From NCBI GenBank assembly GCA_013360215.1, contig JABWCP010000015.1:1-64000 (forward strand): a DNA stretch of 64,000 nt, written 5' to 3'. This document shows positions 26,919 through 36,707 of this stretch, piece by piece. Each line of letters opens with the position of its first letter. Position 1 is the first letter of the stretch. The position numbers were made by a program, and so were the translations under genes. The notes beneath the pieces are model-generated. The model saw nothing but the letters and a program-made list of their open reading frames with translations, did no database searches and was not told the DNA's origin. The DNA comes from a bacterium (GTDB lineage Bacteria; CLD3; SB21).

Positions 26919-28139
26919 TTATTGTTCTTTAATACAAGTATGAATAAACCGATCCATAGCTTCACAGTGATTCGTGTAATCGAAAAACTTGATGCAGGAC
27001 TCTTTGCTTTTTTTTGCTATTAGTAACGCCTTATCATAATTTTCAGCAATAAACAACATCTTTTTCCCAATAGACTCACTATCCTCGGATTCTGCAAATA
27101 CTATATCTATTTCCGCCTGAAAATAAAGGTCAATATCGCCAACACGAGTAGCAATAATAGGCTTGCCGGTCAAACAATATTCTCCGAGCTTCCATGGAAA
27201 TCCATATTTTGCGAAATCAGATTTAGTTCTGCATACCAGTAACATTGATGAAGAGTCTTGAAGCACAGCAAGTTCTTTTCGAGACACAAACCCTCTATAT
27301 TCGATGGCAGCGGAACAATCTTGCTTTTCTATAAGCGATTGAATACTAGCAAATTGATCTGCATGTACAGGTTTACCTGTAAGTATTAACCTTGAGGATG
27401 AATATATCTTGTTAAACAAACAAAATCCTTTTAGGATATATTGAACCCCGTCTTTTTCACCAAAAGTACCACTATATAATACTCGTATTTCTGAAGGATT
27501 TACTCTATCAGATAATGTTTGGTCAGGTTTCGAAGAATCCACAAGTATCGGCAAAAGTAGAATCGGAATATGAGGATTGCGTTCCGAATAATATTTCTGC
27601 AGCAAAGTTGATATTACGATTATTCCTTCCGACACCTTTGGTGTTAAATTTTCTGTCAACCAACTACCTGCTTTCCTAAGAACATTTTTTCTCTCGTCTT
27701 TGTAATACAAAGTCATTCGTTCACACGCTTCTAAAATCAGCGTCACCCCTCTAATTTTACATGCCAGTATAACCAAAAGGTACTCTAAAGTGTCCGGGCT
27801 ATACAAAATGACATAGTTAAGTTTTTTTTGGCGCGACCGATAAACAATCAACCCTGCCGCTTTTATTATAAAAGCAATTGTTTGAAAAAACTGAAATGCT
27901 GCAAATTTTGTCCTCATATAATCACTTAATAAAACTAAATAAGGCACAATTTTTTTTTCTTTCAAATGCTCATGACTTACAATCTGTTTCTTTTTAATCG
28001 CACTGTGCGGAACAACCAAATAAGCTATATGGCCACTTGCACGTAGCATCTTGACAATCATAGCTGCACGCTCACTGGCAGCATCACCTTCAGGGTATTT
28101 TACGGTTGCAAATACAAAACCGTATTTTGGTTGACTCAT
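26919..28139 (-). CDS. GT-B glycosyltransferase, family 4 type
   Basis: 406 residues. The N terminus (YGFVFATVKYPEGDAASERA) resembles the acceptor-side loop of GT4 enzymes. The C-terminal half has IRVLYSGTFGEKDGVQYILKGF, LILTGKP and WKLGEYCLTGKPIIATRVGD in place of the usual E-x7-E loop. One short hydrophobic stretch (about residues 78-100) may contact the membrane. It lies 2 bases after the acyltransferase gene and 2 bases before the asparagine synthase, within a tightly packed operon. It extends the repeat unit; sugar and linkage cannot be deduced. Confidence 0.87.
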   Translation of the reverse strand: MSQPKYGFVFATVKYPEGDAASERAAMIVKMLRASGHIAYLVVPHSAIKKKQIVSHEHLKEKKIVPYLVLLSDYMRTKFAAFQFFQTIAFIIKAAGLIVYRSRQKKLNYVILYSPDTLEYLLVILACKIRGVTLILEACERMTLYYKDERKNVLRKAGSWLTENLTPKVSEGIIVISTLLQKYYSERNPHIPILLLPILVDSSKPDQTLSDRVNPSEIRVLYSGTFGEKDGVQYILKGFCLFNKIYSSSRLILTGKPVHADQFASIQSLIEKQDCSAAIEYRGFVSRKELAVLQDSSSMLLVCRTKSDFAKYGFPWKLGEYCLTGKPIIATRVGDIDLYFQAEIDIVFAESEDSESIGKKMLFIAENYDKALLIAKKSKESCIKFFDYTNHCEAMDRFIHTCIKEQ

Positions 28140-28141
28140 AT

Positions 28142-28771
28142 TTATTCTTTAAGTTTGCTGATAAACCGTGCAGGGTTTCCGGCCCATATCTCCTCAGGAG
28201 GAATATCCTTTGAAACAATTGAACCGGCGCCTACAATGCTCTTAGAACCAATCGAAACTCCTTTTAAAATAATACTGTTAGCGCCGATAAAAACACCATC
28301 GGCTATTCGAATTGGCTTGGACGACACGCCGGCAGAAGTTCCATATTCTAATTCAATCTTTCTCTGATCAAAACGCAGTGAATGAAAGTCCGTGTCCCAT
28401 ATAAAGCAATTCCCACCGATCATAACATGATCACCAATTTCAATATACTGCGATGCATAAATAGAAATTCCTGAAAATCCACAAAAATCGCCAATTTTCA
28501 AAAATGCGTTTTTGCCCGCTATAATGGAGCACTCCTTGATTATTCCCATATAATTGTAGTGGGTAGAATTTACTAATGTCAATTGCTTACCTATTTCCAT
28601 TTTTCCACTGAGACTACAATAAAAAAACGGAATACCACCTCGAGACCTAAAACCATCTCCAACTTTAATCATGGGAAATCGAAGCCGGAGCCAAAATCTA
28701 GAAATAATAGAATAATACCAACAAATTAAGTTCCCCAAAACGATTTTTGCTTCACCTAGACTTAACTTCAT
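28142..28771 (-). CDS. Left-handed beta-helix (hexapeptide) O- or N-acyltransferase
   Basis: 209 residues from ATG 28771, which has AAAGGA about 6 bases upstream; a TTG at 28795 would lengthen it by 8 residues. The protein carries imperfect hexapeptide repeats, for example VMIGGNCFIWDTDFHSL and the closing run IGANSIILKGVSIGSKSIVGAGSIVSKDIPPEEIWAGNPA in pattern (about residues 157-205), the mark of trimeric LbH acyltransferases such as WbbJ/maltose acetyltransferase relatives. It probably O-acetylates a sugar of the repeat unit. It overlaps the upstream GT4 gene by 20 bases and precedes the next by 2. Confidence 0.88.
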   Translation of the reverse strand: MKLSLGEAKIVLGNLICWYYSIISRFWLRLRFPMIKVGDGFRSRGGIPFFYCSLSGKMEIGKQLTLVNSTHYNYMGIIKECSIIAGKNAFLKIGDFCGFSGISIYASQYIEIGDHVMIGGNCFIWDTDFHSLRFDQRKIELEYGTSAGVSSKPIRIADGVFIGANSIILKGVSIGSKSIVGAGSIVSKDIPPEEIWAGNPARFISKLKE

Positions 28772-29969
28772 CGTTTTCCTTTTTATAAGATTCAATGATC
28801 TTTTTATAGATGTCTACGGTTCGGCGCGCGACCTCAGTTGGGTGATTCCTTGTTAGCGTGTTTTTTCTTGCATTTTCTGACAGTTTCAAACGCAAATCAT
28901 CATTTGCAAGCAGAAGGATTGCCTTTTTGGCTAAGTCATTCTCATCTCTCGCATTACATAGCAATCCTGTAACACCATCTTGGATAATAGACGGTATACC
29001 GCCGACGTTGCTAGCAATGACGGGTAAACCTGAAACCATCGCTTCAACCACACTGTTGGGGCTGTTATCTATGTAAGAGGGATGCAATAAAATACAAGAT
29101 TTATCATGTAGCTTTTTTATTTCATCCGCATTTTGAAAACCCAGCCAATCTATACGTTCATCAACTTGTAATTCTTTAGTTAGTTGTTTTAACTCTGACA
29201 ATGTCTTCCTGTCACCTGATCCTACTATTCGAAGCCGAACATCAGGAAACCTGCTGATTATTATTGGTAAAGCTCGCATCAATTCGAATATTCCTTTTCG
29301 TCTCTCAATCGCGCCGACAAAAAGTAAATCTTTTGTTTTATGGTCACGGTTAGCTGAAAAATATACGGGATTCATCGCCTCTGGTAAGTCAAAAACAATA
29401 GCGTTGGAGTTTATAGAGTAAATAAACTCATTTGCCCATTTCGTACGGCTCCCAAAATTCTTTGATCTACTAATAAAGTTTTTCTCTAGATAGCTATGGA
29501 GCTTAAAGAATAATGACGGCGTTTGACGAGTCATCAAGCTTATGATCCCCTGAATACTGATAAGACTTGGGAATCCCGCTTCAAATGCACTATAGCCGTA
29601 ACCATATTCTGTACCATGAACATGGATGATATCCGGGTTTATGGACTTGATAATCGAATTGATCTTTTTCCGAAGAGGGTAATATCGCGTTAAAACATCC
29701 AACGGCAAAAACCTAGGAAATCCTCTATTGGAAAACGGAAATCCATATCGGATAATATGATAACAAACCCCATCTTCTAAACACTCCTGATCATCAAGTG
29801 CGTATGGGCTTGATGTAATTATATGTATTTCTATATCGCCCCTAGATTTCATTTCATGAAGCAAATTAGTGATCCATGATGCGGCATGTGAAATGCTAGT
29901 TCTAGAAAGTTTTAGTTTCGCATTAATTTTGCCAATTGGAAACGGACACACCCAAACGATTCGTATCAT
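28752..29969 (-). CDS. GT-B glycosyltransferase, family 4 type
   Basis: 405 residues. GT4 features are DIIHVHGTEYGYGYSAF near residue 113, LLFVGAIERRKGIFELMRALP, LRIVGSGDRK and the SPNSVVEAMVSGLPVIASNVGG donor-binding loop. The ATG at 29969 overlaps the Wzy stop by 4 bases (ATGA), and its end overlaps the acyltransferase gene by 20. It works in the cytoplasm on the lipid-linked unit; sugar and linkage are unknown. Confidence 0.91.
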   Translation of the reverse strand: MIRIVWVCPFPIGKINAKLKLSRTSISHAASWITNLLHEMKSRGDIEIHIITSSPYALDDQECLEDGVCYHIIRYGFPFSNRGFPRFLPLDVLTRYYPLRKKINSIIKSINPDIIHVHGTEYGYGYSAFEAGFPSLISIQGIISLMTRQTPSLFFKLHSYLEKNFISRSKNFGSRTKWANEFIYSINSNAIVFDLPEAMNPVYFSANRDHKTKDLLFVGAIERRKGIFELMRALPIIISRFPDVRLRIVGSGDRKTLSELKQLTKELQVDERIDWLGFQNADEIKKLHDKSCILLHPSYIDNSPNSVVEAMVSGLPVIASNVGGIPSIIQDGVTGLLCNARDENDLAKKAILLLANDDLRLKLSENARKNTLTRNHPTEVARRTVDIYKKIIESYKKENDEVKSR

Positions 29970-31507
29970 TTAATATTTTTCTCCTTAAAAGATAAGCGAT
30001 CCTCTATTGGATAGGAATTTACCAACGCTGCAATTATTAAGGATACGACTATGTTTTCTTTAATCTCAAAAAGACTAATTGTAAAAGAATATATCGAACA
30101 AAAAAACAGAACCATCATCGTGAAATTGAGAGTGACATTTTGTTTCTTAATTTTACAGTTAATATTTCTGTTTTGAAGATTTAAAAAGACACTTCCGTAA
30201 AACAACATATAGCTAAACCAACCCGCAATCCCTACTTCCCCAACCAATATTACAAAACTGTTTTCAACCCAGTCACCGCTCCCTAAAAAACCAACTAAAA
30301 CATTGGTAGAGTTGTAATCATTCCAAAGAGGCGTTGAGTATTTTTGAGCTGCTAACGATAAAAACATTCCGGGACCAGAACCAAATAAAAAACTTCCATT
30401 GTTTACCATCATATTATACAAATTCAAAAAGGAAAATACCTTTGGGATTTCCAAAATTGGCTTGTCCAAGATTTCCTGAATTTTTAGTGCAATATAATCA
30501 AATCCATAAAGCAAGTCAGGATTCATGACTACAACGATAATGGGAATTGAAATAATAGAAGCGACAATAAGAACTGTTTTGAGAATTAATCTTCTAGATC
30601 CTCCCGCTCCAGTACCTATCAAAAACAAGAAATACGCAAATAGAACTAACAATAAGAGAATTGTAAAGAACCCTACCGACGCCAATAATACTCCAAAAAA
30701 CGCTATACCAGCTTTCATCAAATGTTTTTTTTTACGCAAAAAAAAATATTTTGATACATAATAAAAAATTGATAATGCCAATAAAAACGTCGAGGTTTGG
30801 ACGTAAGGAAAAGAAAAAGTTCCAAATGCGTAATCTCCAAAACTCACTTCCCCCACAAGTAAGCTCGGAAAGTTTTGTATAGTAGTAATAAGTAACTGCA
30901 ACTCTAAACACATGAACAATATATATCCAAACAACAATTCTTTTTCGCGTATCAACATGCTCGAACCAATAATATAAAAATAAGCAACCAAAGGAAAGAG
31001 ATGATAATAGAGAAATAGCAAACCCGCACCAATAATGCTTCCATTGATTATTATTGATAAAATGAAAGTTAAAATAAACAATCCAACGGCAATCAGTTCC
31101 TTTTTGTACAATTTCCACGATTTATTAAAAATAGTCACAAAGACATTGACCAACATTGCCACAAAAATGAGCTTGGGGACGTTATTGATAAACATATTGT
31201 CTGGAGTCGTGAACCTAAGAAAACTCAGAGAGAGATCACCGGAAGTTAGCATGGAAGAAACACCTTCAATGTATTCACTGGGATACATTAAAAACATTTG
31301 CAAAGAGAGTAAAATGCTGATTGAAAGCAAAATGAAATAAAACGGTTTTCTAACTGACAAGATCAATAAAGAAACAGAAAATACCGCTAAAGACAATACA
31401 TTGTCCAAGAACACTAGCACTAATTGAATCAACAAAATGCTCAAAAAAAGCAGTAAATATTTGATGTACTGCCTCGAGTCTACGTGGATATCAATTAGTG
31501 ACACCAT
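29966..31507 (-). CDS. Wzy-like O-antigen/capsule polymerase
   Basis: 513 residues, mostly hydrophobic, with about 11-12 predicted membrane helices and a larger periplasmic loop (about residues 345-420) between late helices, the layout of O-antigen polymerases and O-antigen ligases. The loop contains FLFGSGPGMF, a common feature of Wzy proteins near the functional loop. Sequence conservation in this family is low, so the assignment rests on topology and location among glycosyltransferases. It would join repeat units at the periplasmic face, with length set by the Wzz-like protein encoded upstream. It is the only polymerase candidate in the window. Confidence 0.8.
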   Translation of the reverse strand: MVSLIDIHVDSRQYIKYLLLFLSILLIQLVLVFLDNVLSLAVFSVSLLILSVRKPFYFILLSISILLSLQMFLMYPSEYIEGVSSMLTSGDLSLSFLRFTTPDNMFINNVPKLIFVAMLVNVFVTIFNKSWKLYKKELIAVGLFILTFILSIIINGSIIGAGLLFLYYHLFPLVAYFYIIGSSMLIREKELLFGYILFMCLELQLLITTIQNFPSLLVGEVSFGDYAFGTFSFPYVQTSTFLLALSIFYYVSKYFFLRKKKHLMKAGIAFFGVLLASVGFFTILLLLVLFAYFLFLIGTGAGGSRRLILKTVLIVASIISIPIIVVVMNPDLLYGFDYIALKIQEILDKPILEIPKVFSFLNLYNMMVNNGSFLFGSGPGMFLSLAAQKYSTPLWNDYNSTNVLVGFLGSGDWVENSFVILVGEVGIAGWFSYMLFYGSVFLNLQNRNINCKIKKQNVTLNFTMMVLFFCSIYSFTISLFEIKENIVVSLIIAALVNSYPIEDRLSFKEKNIK

Positions 31508-31509
31508 CT

Positions 31510-32784
31510 CTACAATTGCTTTCCGGTTAAAAGACGATGGTATAAACCAACATAATCATCCGCAACAACAGAAAAGGAACAATGCTTTGAGACAGTTTCT
31601 CTTGCGTTCTGACCGCATTGCTTTGCAAAAAAAATATCTTCCTTAAATCTTATGAGGGCCTGTGACAACTCAATTACATTTTCTTTTTCAATAAGTATTC
31701 CATTCAAATTATTTTGAATAAGATCGGAATTTCCGGAAATATTGGTTGCAATACAAGGTAAACCTATAGCCATAGCTTCAAGAAGAGCATTGGACATTCC
31801 TTCAGATCTAGAAGGAAGAATAAAAACGTCCGATTTCATTAATAATTCAGAAACGTTATTACTGCGCCCTAAAAAAGCAACTGAGTTTTGAATATTCAGT
31901 TCTTGAGCTTGTTTTTTTAAAACCGTTGCATCCCCCCCTCCTACAATTAGAAGTTTGGCCGGATTGATCTGCTGTATACACAGCGCCCATCCGTTCAAAA
32001 GTACATCAATTCCCTTCCAAGGTTGTTGTGACAAATTTCCTACGAAAATGACAGTAAATTCCAAATTTCCGTGATCCCTCCAACAATTGTCAGGAATCGC
32101 GACTCCGTTTGGAATTGATTTGATCCTTACTTGTGGAATATGGGATTCAATTAATTCCTTTTTTATTTCAGAGGAAATCGCAATAAAACAATCAGCTTTT
32201 TTAGTAATAGATTTAAGTAGAGCAGGCTGACCATTGTAACTTCTATATAAGCCCGATCCTGCTTCTTTGACAATTACCTTTCTATTGGTAAAGCGTGCTG
32301 CACACACACCTAATGCGGCGATCCAGTGAGCCTCGTGTACGTGTATAATGTCAATCTTCTTTCTTATTCCAAGATAAATAATTACTCCAAACGCCTGAAT
32401 TGAAAATATGACCGCAGGAATAAACTCAAGAAAAATCTTTGCAAACAAATCTGTGATCGGTTTTTCTTTGGTTTCCGATGTCTTTGCGAATGCGTCAATA
32501 GTTTCAAATTTAGGGCGATTTCCTTTGATGAAGGGCCTAAGTTTTTGCCAAAGATTGTATACTGTCTCATAGCCAGACTTCAATCCGTAAACATTAATAC
32601 CATTCAAACTTTCTTTTGATTCCGTCATTGGATGATACGACGTAACTACAAATATGTTATGGTGGCGTTGCGCCAATTGTTCACTTAACCGAAGGCATTG
32701 AAGTTCAGCCCCTCCCAAAACAGGAGGAAAATGCCATATGAGCATACAGATTGAAGGATTTGATTTAGGTTGAGGTGCTGACAT
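31510..32784 (-). CDS. GT-B glycosyltransferase, family 4 type
   Basis: 424 residues. The N terminus ICMLIWHFPPVLGGAELQCLRL is a textbook GT4 acceptor loop. The second half shows VIFVGNLSQQPWKGIDVLLNGW, LLIVGGG and the donor loop SRSEGMSNALLEAMAIGLPCIATN. A hydrophobic stretch at about residues 120-140 may attach it to the membrane. It ends 2 bases before the Wzy gene, so the two share a transcript. Donor sugar is unknown. Confidence 0.91.
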   Translation of the reverse strand: MSAPQPKSNPSICMLIWHFPPVLGGAELQCLRLSEQLAQRHHNIFVVTSYHPMTESKESLNGINVYGLKSGYETVYNLWQKLRPFIKGNRPKFETIDAFAKTSETKEKPITDLFAKIFLEFIPAVIFSIQAFGVIIYLGIRKKIDIIHVHEAHWIAALGVCAARFTNRKVIVKEAGSGLYRSYNGQPALLKSITKKADCFIAISSEIKKELIESHIPQVRIKSIPNGVAIPDNCWRDHGNLEFTVIFVGNLSQQPWKGIDVLLNGWALCIQQINPAKLLIVGGGDATVLKKQAQELNIQNSVAFLGRSNNVSELLMKSDVFILPSRSEGMSNALLEAMAIGLPCIATNISGNSDLIQNNLNGILIEKENVIELSQALIRFKEDIFFAKQCGQNARETVSKHCSFSVVADDYVGLYHRLLTGKQL

Positions 32785-32891
32785 CTTCTTTATGGAAAAA
32801 AGTTCAATAATTATTTAAACCAGTAATAACTTAGTTCTATTCGATCTTTTTCATTAGCAGGATTCGGTTGTACTTTACCTCTTTTGAAATA

Positions 32892-33989
32892 TTATATTCG
32901 CCCGCCTAATATTTTATTTACAAATAACGCCACCACACCCGCTAATCCTTTGGATGCGTAAGTTTCTTTTAATTTCTTTGTTTTGGGATAGAAGAAATGA
33001 AAATATTTAGTTATCCATAATTTTATTGTTTTTTCTATTACAAAACTCCTTCCCAATACTACACTTTTATCGCTTGGAATCAAAAGCGAGTTTATACCAT
33101 CTTTAAAATCACTTTTATTTTTTCTATTATCTAGTAAATAGTTCCAAAGTTCGATATGTTTTCTTGTATAATCTAACCAATTCCATGAAGCCACAGAGTT
33201 TACGAGTTTTTTTTGGCCTTTTTCTATATTCAGAAATATATTTTCCAATTCTTCATACTCCGTAAACGGATGAATTATTGCGTTTGACGCATCTAAATGA
33301 TAGCCTTGGGTGGTAACGATAGTTTTTACACCTGCAGCCACTGCATCAATAAAGCCCATTTGACCCTCGTCCATACCCATATATAGGTAGTAATCCAAGC
33401 TTGGAATAAGCTCAATGTATTGCGAATAATTAAAATGATCAAAATAGTCCACTTCAAACCCTTCTTTTCGAAGAGAGTTAACCTGGCGCTCCCAACCATC
33501 TCCCATTATTTTAAATTTAAAATAATCAGCATCTATCGTTTTGGACAATTTATCTAAGAAATATTCTCTTTTTCGCCCATCTACTTGCACACGACAAGAC
33601 AGCCCTATCACTATTTTCCTTTTCCTCATTACGCCATCATGTGCAGGATTTACATAACAAAGCTTTTTCTTATCAATGCCCATTCTTGATAGGTAACTCA
33701 TGGTCTCATTAGACATACAAATGCCCGCCGATGCAATAGTCATTTGTTTTTTTAAAAGATTCAGCTTATCTATTGTGTCAATATGAGTAATCATCAAAGT
33801 ATCAATCCCGCGACTTTGACCATCATACCCTAAATAAATTATATGATGATTGATGTCCGCTGAGGTGTCGGGAAACTTAGAGATGTCCGATTCAACTTTT
33901 AATTCCTTAAGGCATTCTTGCATTCGTAGAGCAAATTTCCCCAGTATCCAAGCGTCAACATCTTCATAACAAACTATCCTGACTTTCAC
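32892..33989 (-). CDS. Atypical GT-B-fold glycosyltransferase-like protein
   Basis: 365 residues from a GTG at 33989 with GGGAG 7 bases upstream. The order of features is that of a GT-B enzyme: IYLGYDG and MITHIDT in the first half, VIGLSCRVQVDGRKREYFLDKL and FKIMGDGWE in the second, then YYLYMGMDEGQMGFIDAVAAGVKTIVT where GT4 enzymes have their donor loop. The usual E-x7-E is not conserved, so this is a divergent member. The C-terminal 80 residues contain a membrane-associated basic amphipathic stretch. A glycosyltransferase role is likely from fold and place but not proven. Confidence 0.72.
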   Translation of the reverse strand: MKVRIVCYEDVDAWILGKFALRMQECLKELKVESDISKFPDTSADINHHIIYLGYDGQSRGIDTLMITHIDTIDKLNLLKKQMTIASAGICMSNETMSYLSRMGIDKKKLCYVNPAHDGVMRKRKIVIGLSCRVQVDGRKREYFLDKLSKTIDADYFKFKIMGDGWERQVNSLRKEGFEVDYFDHFNYSQYIELIPSLDYYLYMGMDEGQMGFIDAVAAGVKTIVTTQGYHLDASNAIIHPFTEYEELENIFLNIEKGQKKLVNSVASWNWLDYTRKHIELWNYLLDNRKNKSDFKDGINSLLIPSDKSVVLGRSFVIEKTIKLWITKYFHFFYPKTKKLKETYASKGLAGVVALFVNKILGGRI

Positions 33990-34086
33990 AAAACGCTCCC
34001 GGTCTTAGATTATACATTACCGTTATTCATATTATATAAACTACAACCTACTTTGTTTCATATTCATCACAACCTACAGTAATTTG

Positions 34087-34101
34087 TTCTCACAATGAGA
34101 A
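34087..34101. repeat. Small perfect dyad in intergenic region
   Basis: TTCTCA (34087-34092) and TGAGAA (34096-34101) flank CAA in the 206-base gap between the methyltransferase and the atypical glycosyltransferase. A 9-base direct repeat ACAACCTAC (34043-34051 and 34069-34077) lies beside it. These may be a regulatory site, but chance is also plausible in AT-rich DNA. Confidence 0.3.
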
Positions 34102-34195
34102 TATAACACATCGAACAATAACCATACCGACAATAATATTGAATCCGCTAAACATAAACAGTTTATGCTTTTCAAAGTTTAATCTATTCAAAATT

Positions 34196-34921
34196 TCAAT
34201 GGAAAATCCCAACAATAATACTATTAGCACAGGGATAAGGATCCGCGTATTTAGCGCCTATGACATCTGAATATAAAACCTGCTTCCATTCATTATCTTC
34301 CGATATTCTTTTCATAAAATATTCTTCAGAAAAACCTAACTTATTTCTTCCAATCAGTGAATCCAAATAACTATTAAAACCTAAAGGCATAGTTGCTACT
34401 ATCGTTCCCATTGGGCTTAGCATTTGTTTCATATTGTCAATTGCCCGTAGCAGTTGTTTTGGATCGTTGTGGTTGGATGTGATGTCACCATATCGGGAAT
34501 ATTCGTCCCATCCAACATGTTCTAAAGTTGAAATCGTTACGATCAAATCATATTTTTCACTAGGTTTGAATTCTGTTATATCGTAATTTAAGACAAAATC
34601 CCCTTTTTCATATTTATCAACAATTGTATGTTCAAATTGTAGGTAGTGATTCAAAACATTTCCAACCTCTAATATCTTCTTGTTTTGATAATGCTTCACA
34701 TACTCCATGACTATTGGAATTTCAACCGACCTTTCGTTTCTAAATGTTTCATTGTGCATGGAGTAATAATAAAATAAGCTTGTTTCATTAAAATTAAATT
34801 TACTGTTTCTAAACATCTTGTAAAATATGAGATCAAACAAGTTTGGGTTCCGCCCAACAAGGTATAACGCTTTTCTAACTATTCGACGTAACAACGCAAA
34901 AAAAACGTTACTTGTTTTCAC
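34196..34921 (-). CDS. Class I SAM-dependent methyltransferase-like protein
   Basis: 241 residues from GTG 34921 (AAGGGG lies 7 bases upstream; a TTG at 34924 is in the same frame). A basic N terminus (VRKALYLVGRNP) precedes a Rossmann methyltransferase core: NKKILEVGNVLNHYL (motif I, with GNVLN in place of the usual G-x-G-x-G), DFVLNYDITEF, YDLIVTISTLEHVGWDEY and MKQMLSPMGTIVATMPLG. The altered motif I could weaken SAM binding. It begins 14 bases inside the end of the MurJ-family flippase gene and may modify a sugar of the polymer. Exact role unknown. Confidence 0.75.
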   Translation of the reverse strand: MKTSNVFFALLRRIVRKALYLVGRNPNLFDLIFYKMFRNSKFNFNETSLFYYYSMHNETFRNERSVEIPIVMEYVKHYQNKKILEVGNVLNHYLQFEHTIVDKYEKGDFVLNYDITEFKPSEKYDLIVTISTLEHVGWDEYSRYGDITSNHNDPKQLLRAIDNMKQMLSPMGTIVATMPLGFNSYLDSLIGRNKLGFSEEYFMKRISEDNEWKQVLYSDVIGAKYADPYPCANSIIVGIFH

Positions 34922-36455
34922 CAAATGCCCCTTTCAATTTATCCTGGATATACATTATTCCAGATACTTTCGCATTCACTATTTCCTCTACCGGAAGCCA
35001 ATATACCATGATCAATATATACAAAAGCAGCCCACAACTAATTGAAATGGAGGTCCTGAAAAATTCAACAATATCCATCAAAATATAGTTTTGCAACGAG
35101 AACATAATTATCCCAGAAAATGCCGCAGCAGCAATGACTTTTAAAACATCCACAATCAGCTTTCTTCCGTCCAATCCTTTAAAAATCTTATCTAACAATA
35201 TCAGAGCAATAACAATGGTGTAAAATGTTGATAAAGATGATGCTAGCGAAAGACCAAGATAAGAGACCTTTGAACTTAAGTAATACCCAAGTAACAAATA
35301 AATTGCTATTTCCGAAACAGCTACCACAGAAAATATTTTAGTGTTATTGGATAGATAAAATCCCTTCGCTGCTATGTTTCCGCAGCTAAGACAAATAAAC
35401 GCTATCATTAAGGTTGACAATATATTACTGACGGCGCTAGTCGCGGCATCATCAAAGGCACCCCTTTCAAAAAGAAGCCGCACAATCGAATCACCAAGAA
35501 ATAAAAATAAAAAAGCTATTGGAAGTGCAATCAAAAGTACAATTCGAATCCCTTTTGAAAAATATCTTCGTACTGCTTCAAGGTCATTACGCTCCCACGC
35601 TTCTGACATTAGAGGAAATATTGTTGTTGCAATGCCACTTGATGTAATATTTGCCAAATAATTCATTATTTGATTCGCATATCCCAAATAAGAAATACTA
35701 CCAGGTTCAAGTGTAGAGGCGATTAGTCTTTCCAATACACTTGTCGATCGATACAACAAACCTGCGATAATCAAAGGAGCGGCAGTTTTGAATAATTTTA
35801 ATTGTTCTTTATCGAACAAAAAACTTAATCTATAAAATTTACCTTGGAAAACAATCGGAATAAGAATGATGAAACTAAAAATGGAAGCAGCAAGGCTTCC
35901 ATAAGCTAAACTTTCAATACCAATTTCACTATTCCATAGGATGACAAACAAAGGGCTTATGACTGTACCTAAAATGGGCGCGACTGAAGGCAAGAGAAAT
36001 CTCTTATGTGCATAATATATCATTGTAAGTAGATTCGATAGAACTGAAAATAAAATTGTTGGTAGGAGAATTCTAAGTAGTTTTGATGTAAGATGAAGTT
36101 GATCACCCTTGAAACCCGGAGTCAACAGAGTAACTAATTGCTCGGAAAACACAATCCCAAAAATAACTAAAATACAAATAAAGAGCCCATATATATTAAG
36201 TACCCTACTTACGAAAAATGCAATTTCATCAGGTGTCTTTTGAATTTGATGCCCAATATATGATGACATAAATATAACACCGAGGGAGTTAGCGAAAAGC
36301 GCTATCAAGTACGTTGGAATAACAATAGCAGCAAAATATGCGTCCCGTTGAGGTGTTGTGCCAAAGTAAAAAGCAACCACTAGTTGAGTCAGAAAACCCG
36401 CAATTATTCCTAAAAAAGAAAAAAAGGTTACTTGTATTGTTGATTTTAAAAGCAA
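34908..36455 (-). CDS. MurJ/MVF-family lipid-linked oligosaccharide flippase
   Basis: 515 residues with about 14 hydrophobic helices. The N terminus (LLLKSTIQVTFFSFLGIIAGF, then the FYFGTTPQRDAYFAA pattern) matches the MurJ/MviN family of MOP-superfamily flippases, rather than the PST branch to which most Wzx proteins belong. Here it lies among glycosyltransferase and methyltransferase genes, so it probably flips the polysaccharide repeat unit and not lipid II. The start appears to be TTG at 36455; there is an in-frame stop just above it and no ATG before residue 60. A second flippase of the PST type is encoded at 47147. Confidence 0.87.
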   Translation of the reverse strand: MLLKSTIQVTFFSFLGIIAGFLTQLVVAFYFGTTPQRDAYFAAIVIPTYLIALFANSLGVIFMSSYIGHQIQKTPDEIAFFVSRVLNIYGLFICILVIFGIVFSEQLVTLLTPGFKGDQLHLTSKLLRILLPTILFSVLSNLLTMIYYAHKRFLLPSVAPILGTVISPLFVILWNSEIGIESLAYGSLAASIFSFIILIPIVFQGKFYRLSFLFDKEQLKLFKTAAPLIIAGLLYRSTSVLERLIASTLEPGSISYLGYANQIMNYLANITSSGIATTIFPLMSEAWERNDLEAVRRYFSKGIRIVLLIALPIAFLFLFLGDSIVRLLFERGAFDDAATSAVSNILSTLMIAFICLSCGNIAAKGFYLSNNTKIFSVVAVSEIAIYLLLGYYLSSKVSYLGLSLASSLSTFYTIVIALILLDKIFKGLDGRKLIVDVLKVIAAAAFSGIIMFSLQNYILMDIVEFFRTSISISCGLLLYILIMVYWLPVEEIVNAKVSGIMYIQDKLKGAFGENK

Positions 36456-36707
36456 AGAATTAGACGTTTAAAATTGCAGTATGGTAGCGGGTATTATACT
36501 AAGAACTGATATGGGTGATTCACGTAAACTTTCCGCTTAGTTCTTAACATCATTGGAACTTATGTTGAGTCCTTTGGTCGTTTGATACCCCAACTTGCAA
36601 CTCAATACAAAACGACCTTTGTGCATCTAAAGACTTGCTTAAAAATAAAATTATCACCTAATGAACTACCATGAAGAAAATATACGACTTGAACTAAGAT
36701 TAGTTTA

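Noticed and set aside
36500-36546. 8-bp inverted repeat TAAGAACT/AGTTCTTA in the gap before the MurJ-like gene's downstream neighbour
   Set aside because: The arms are about 31 bases apart and AT-rich; likely chance. Nothing else is visible in the 252-base gap 36456-36707.
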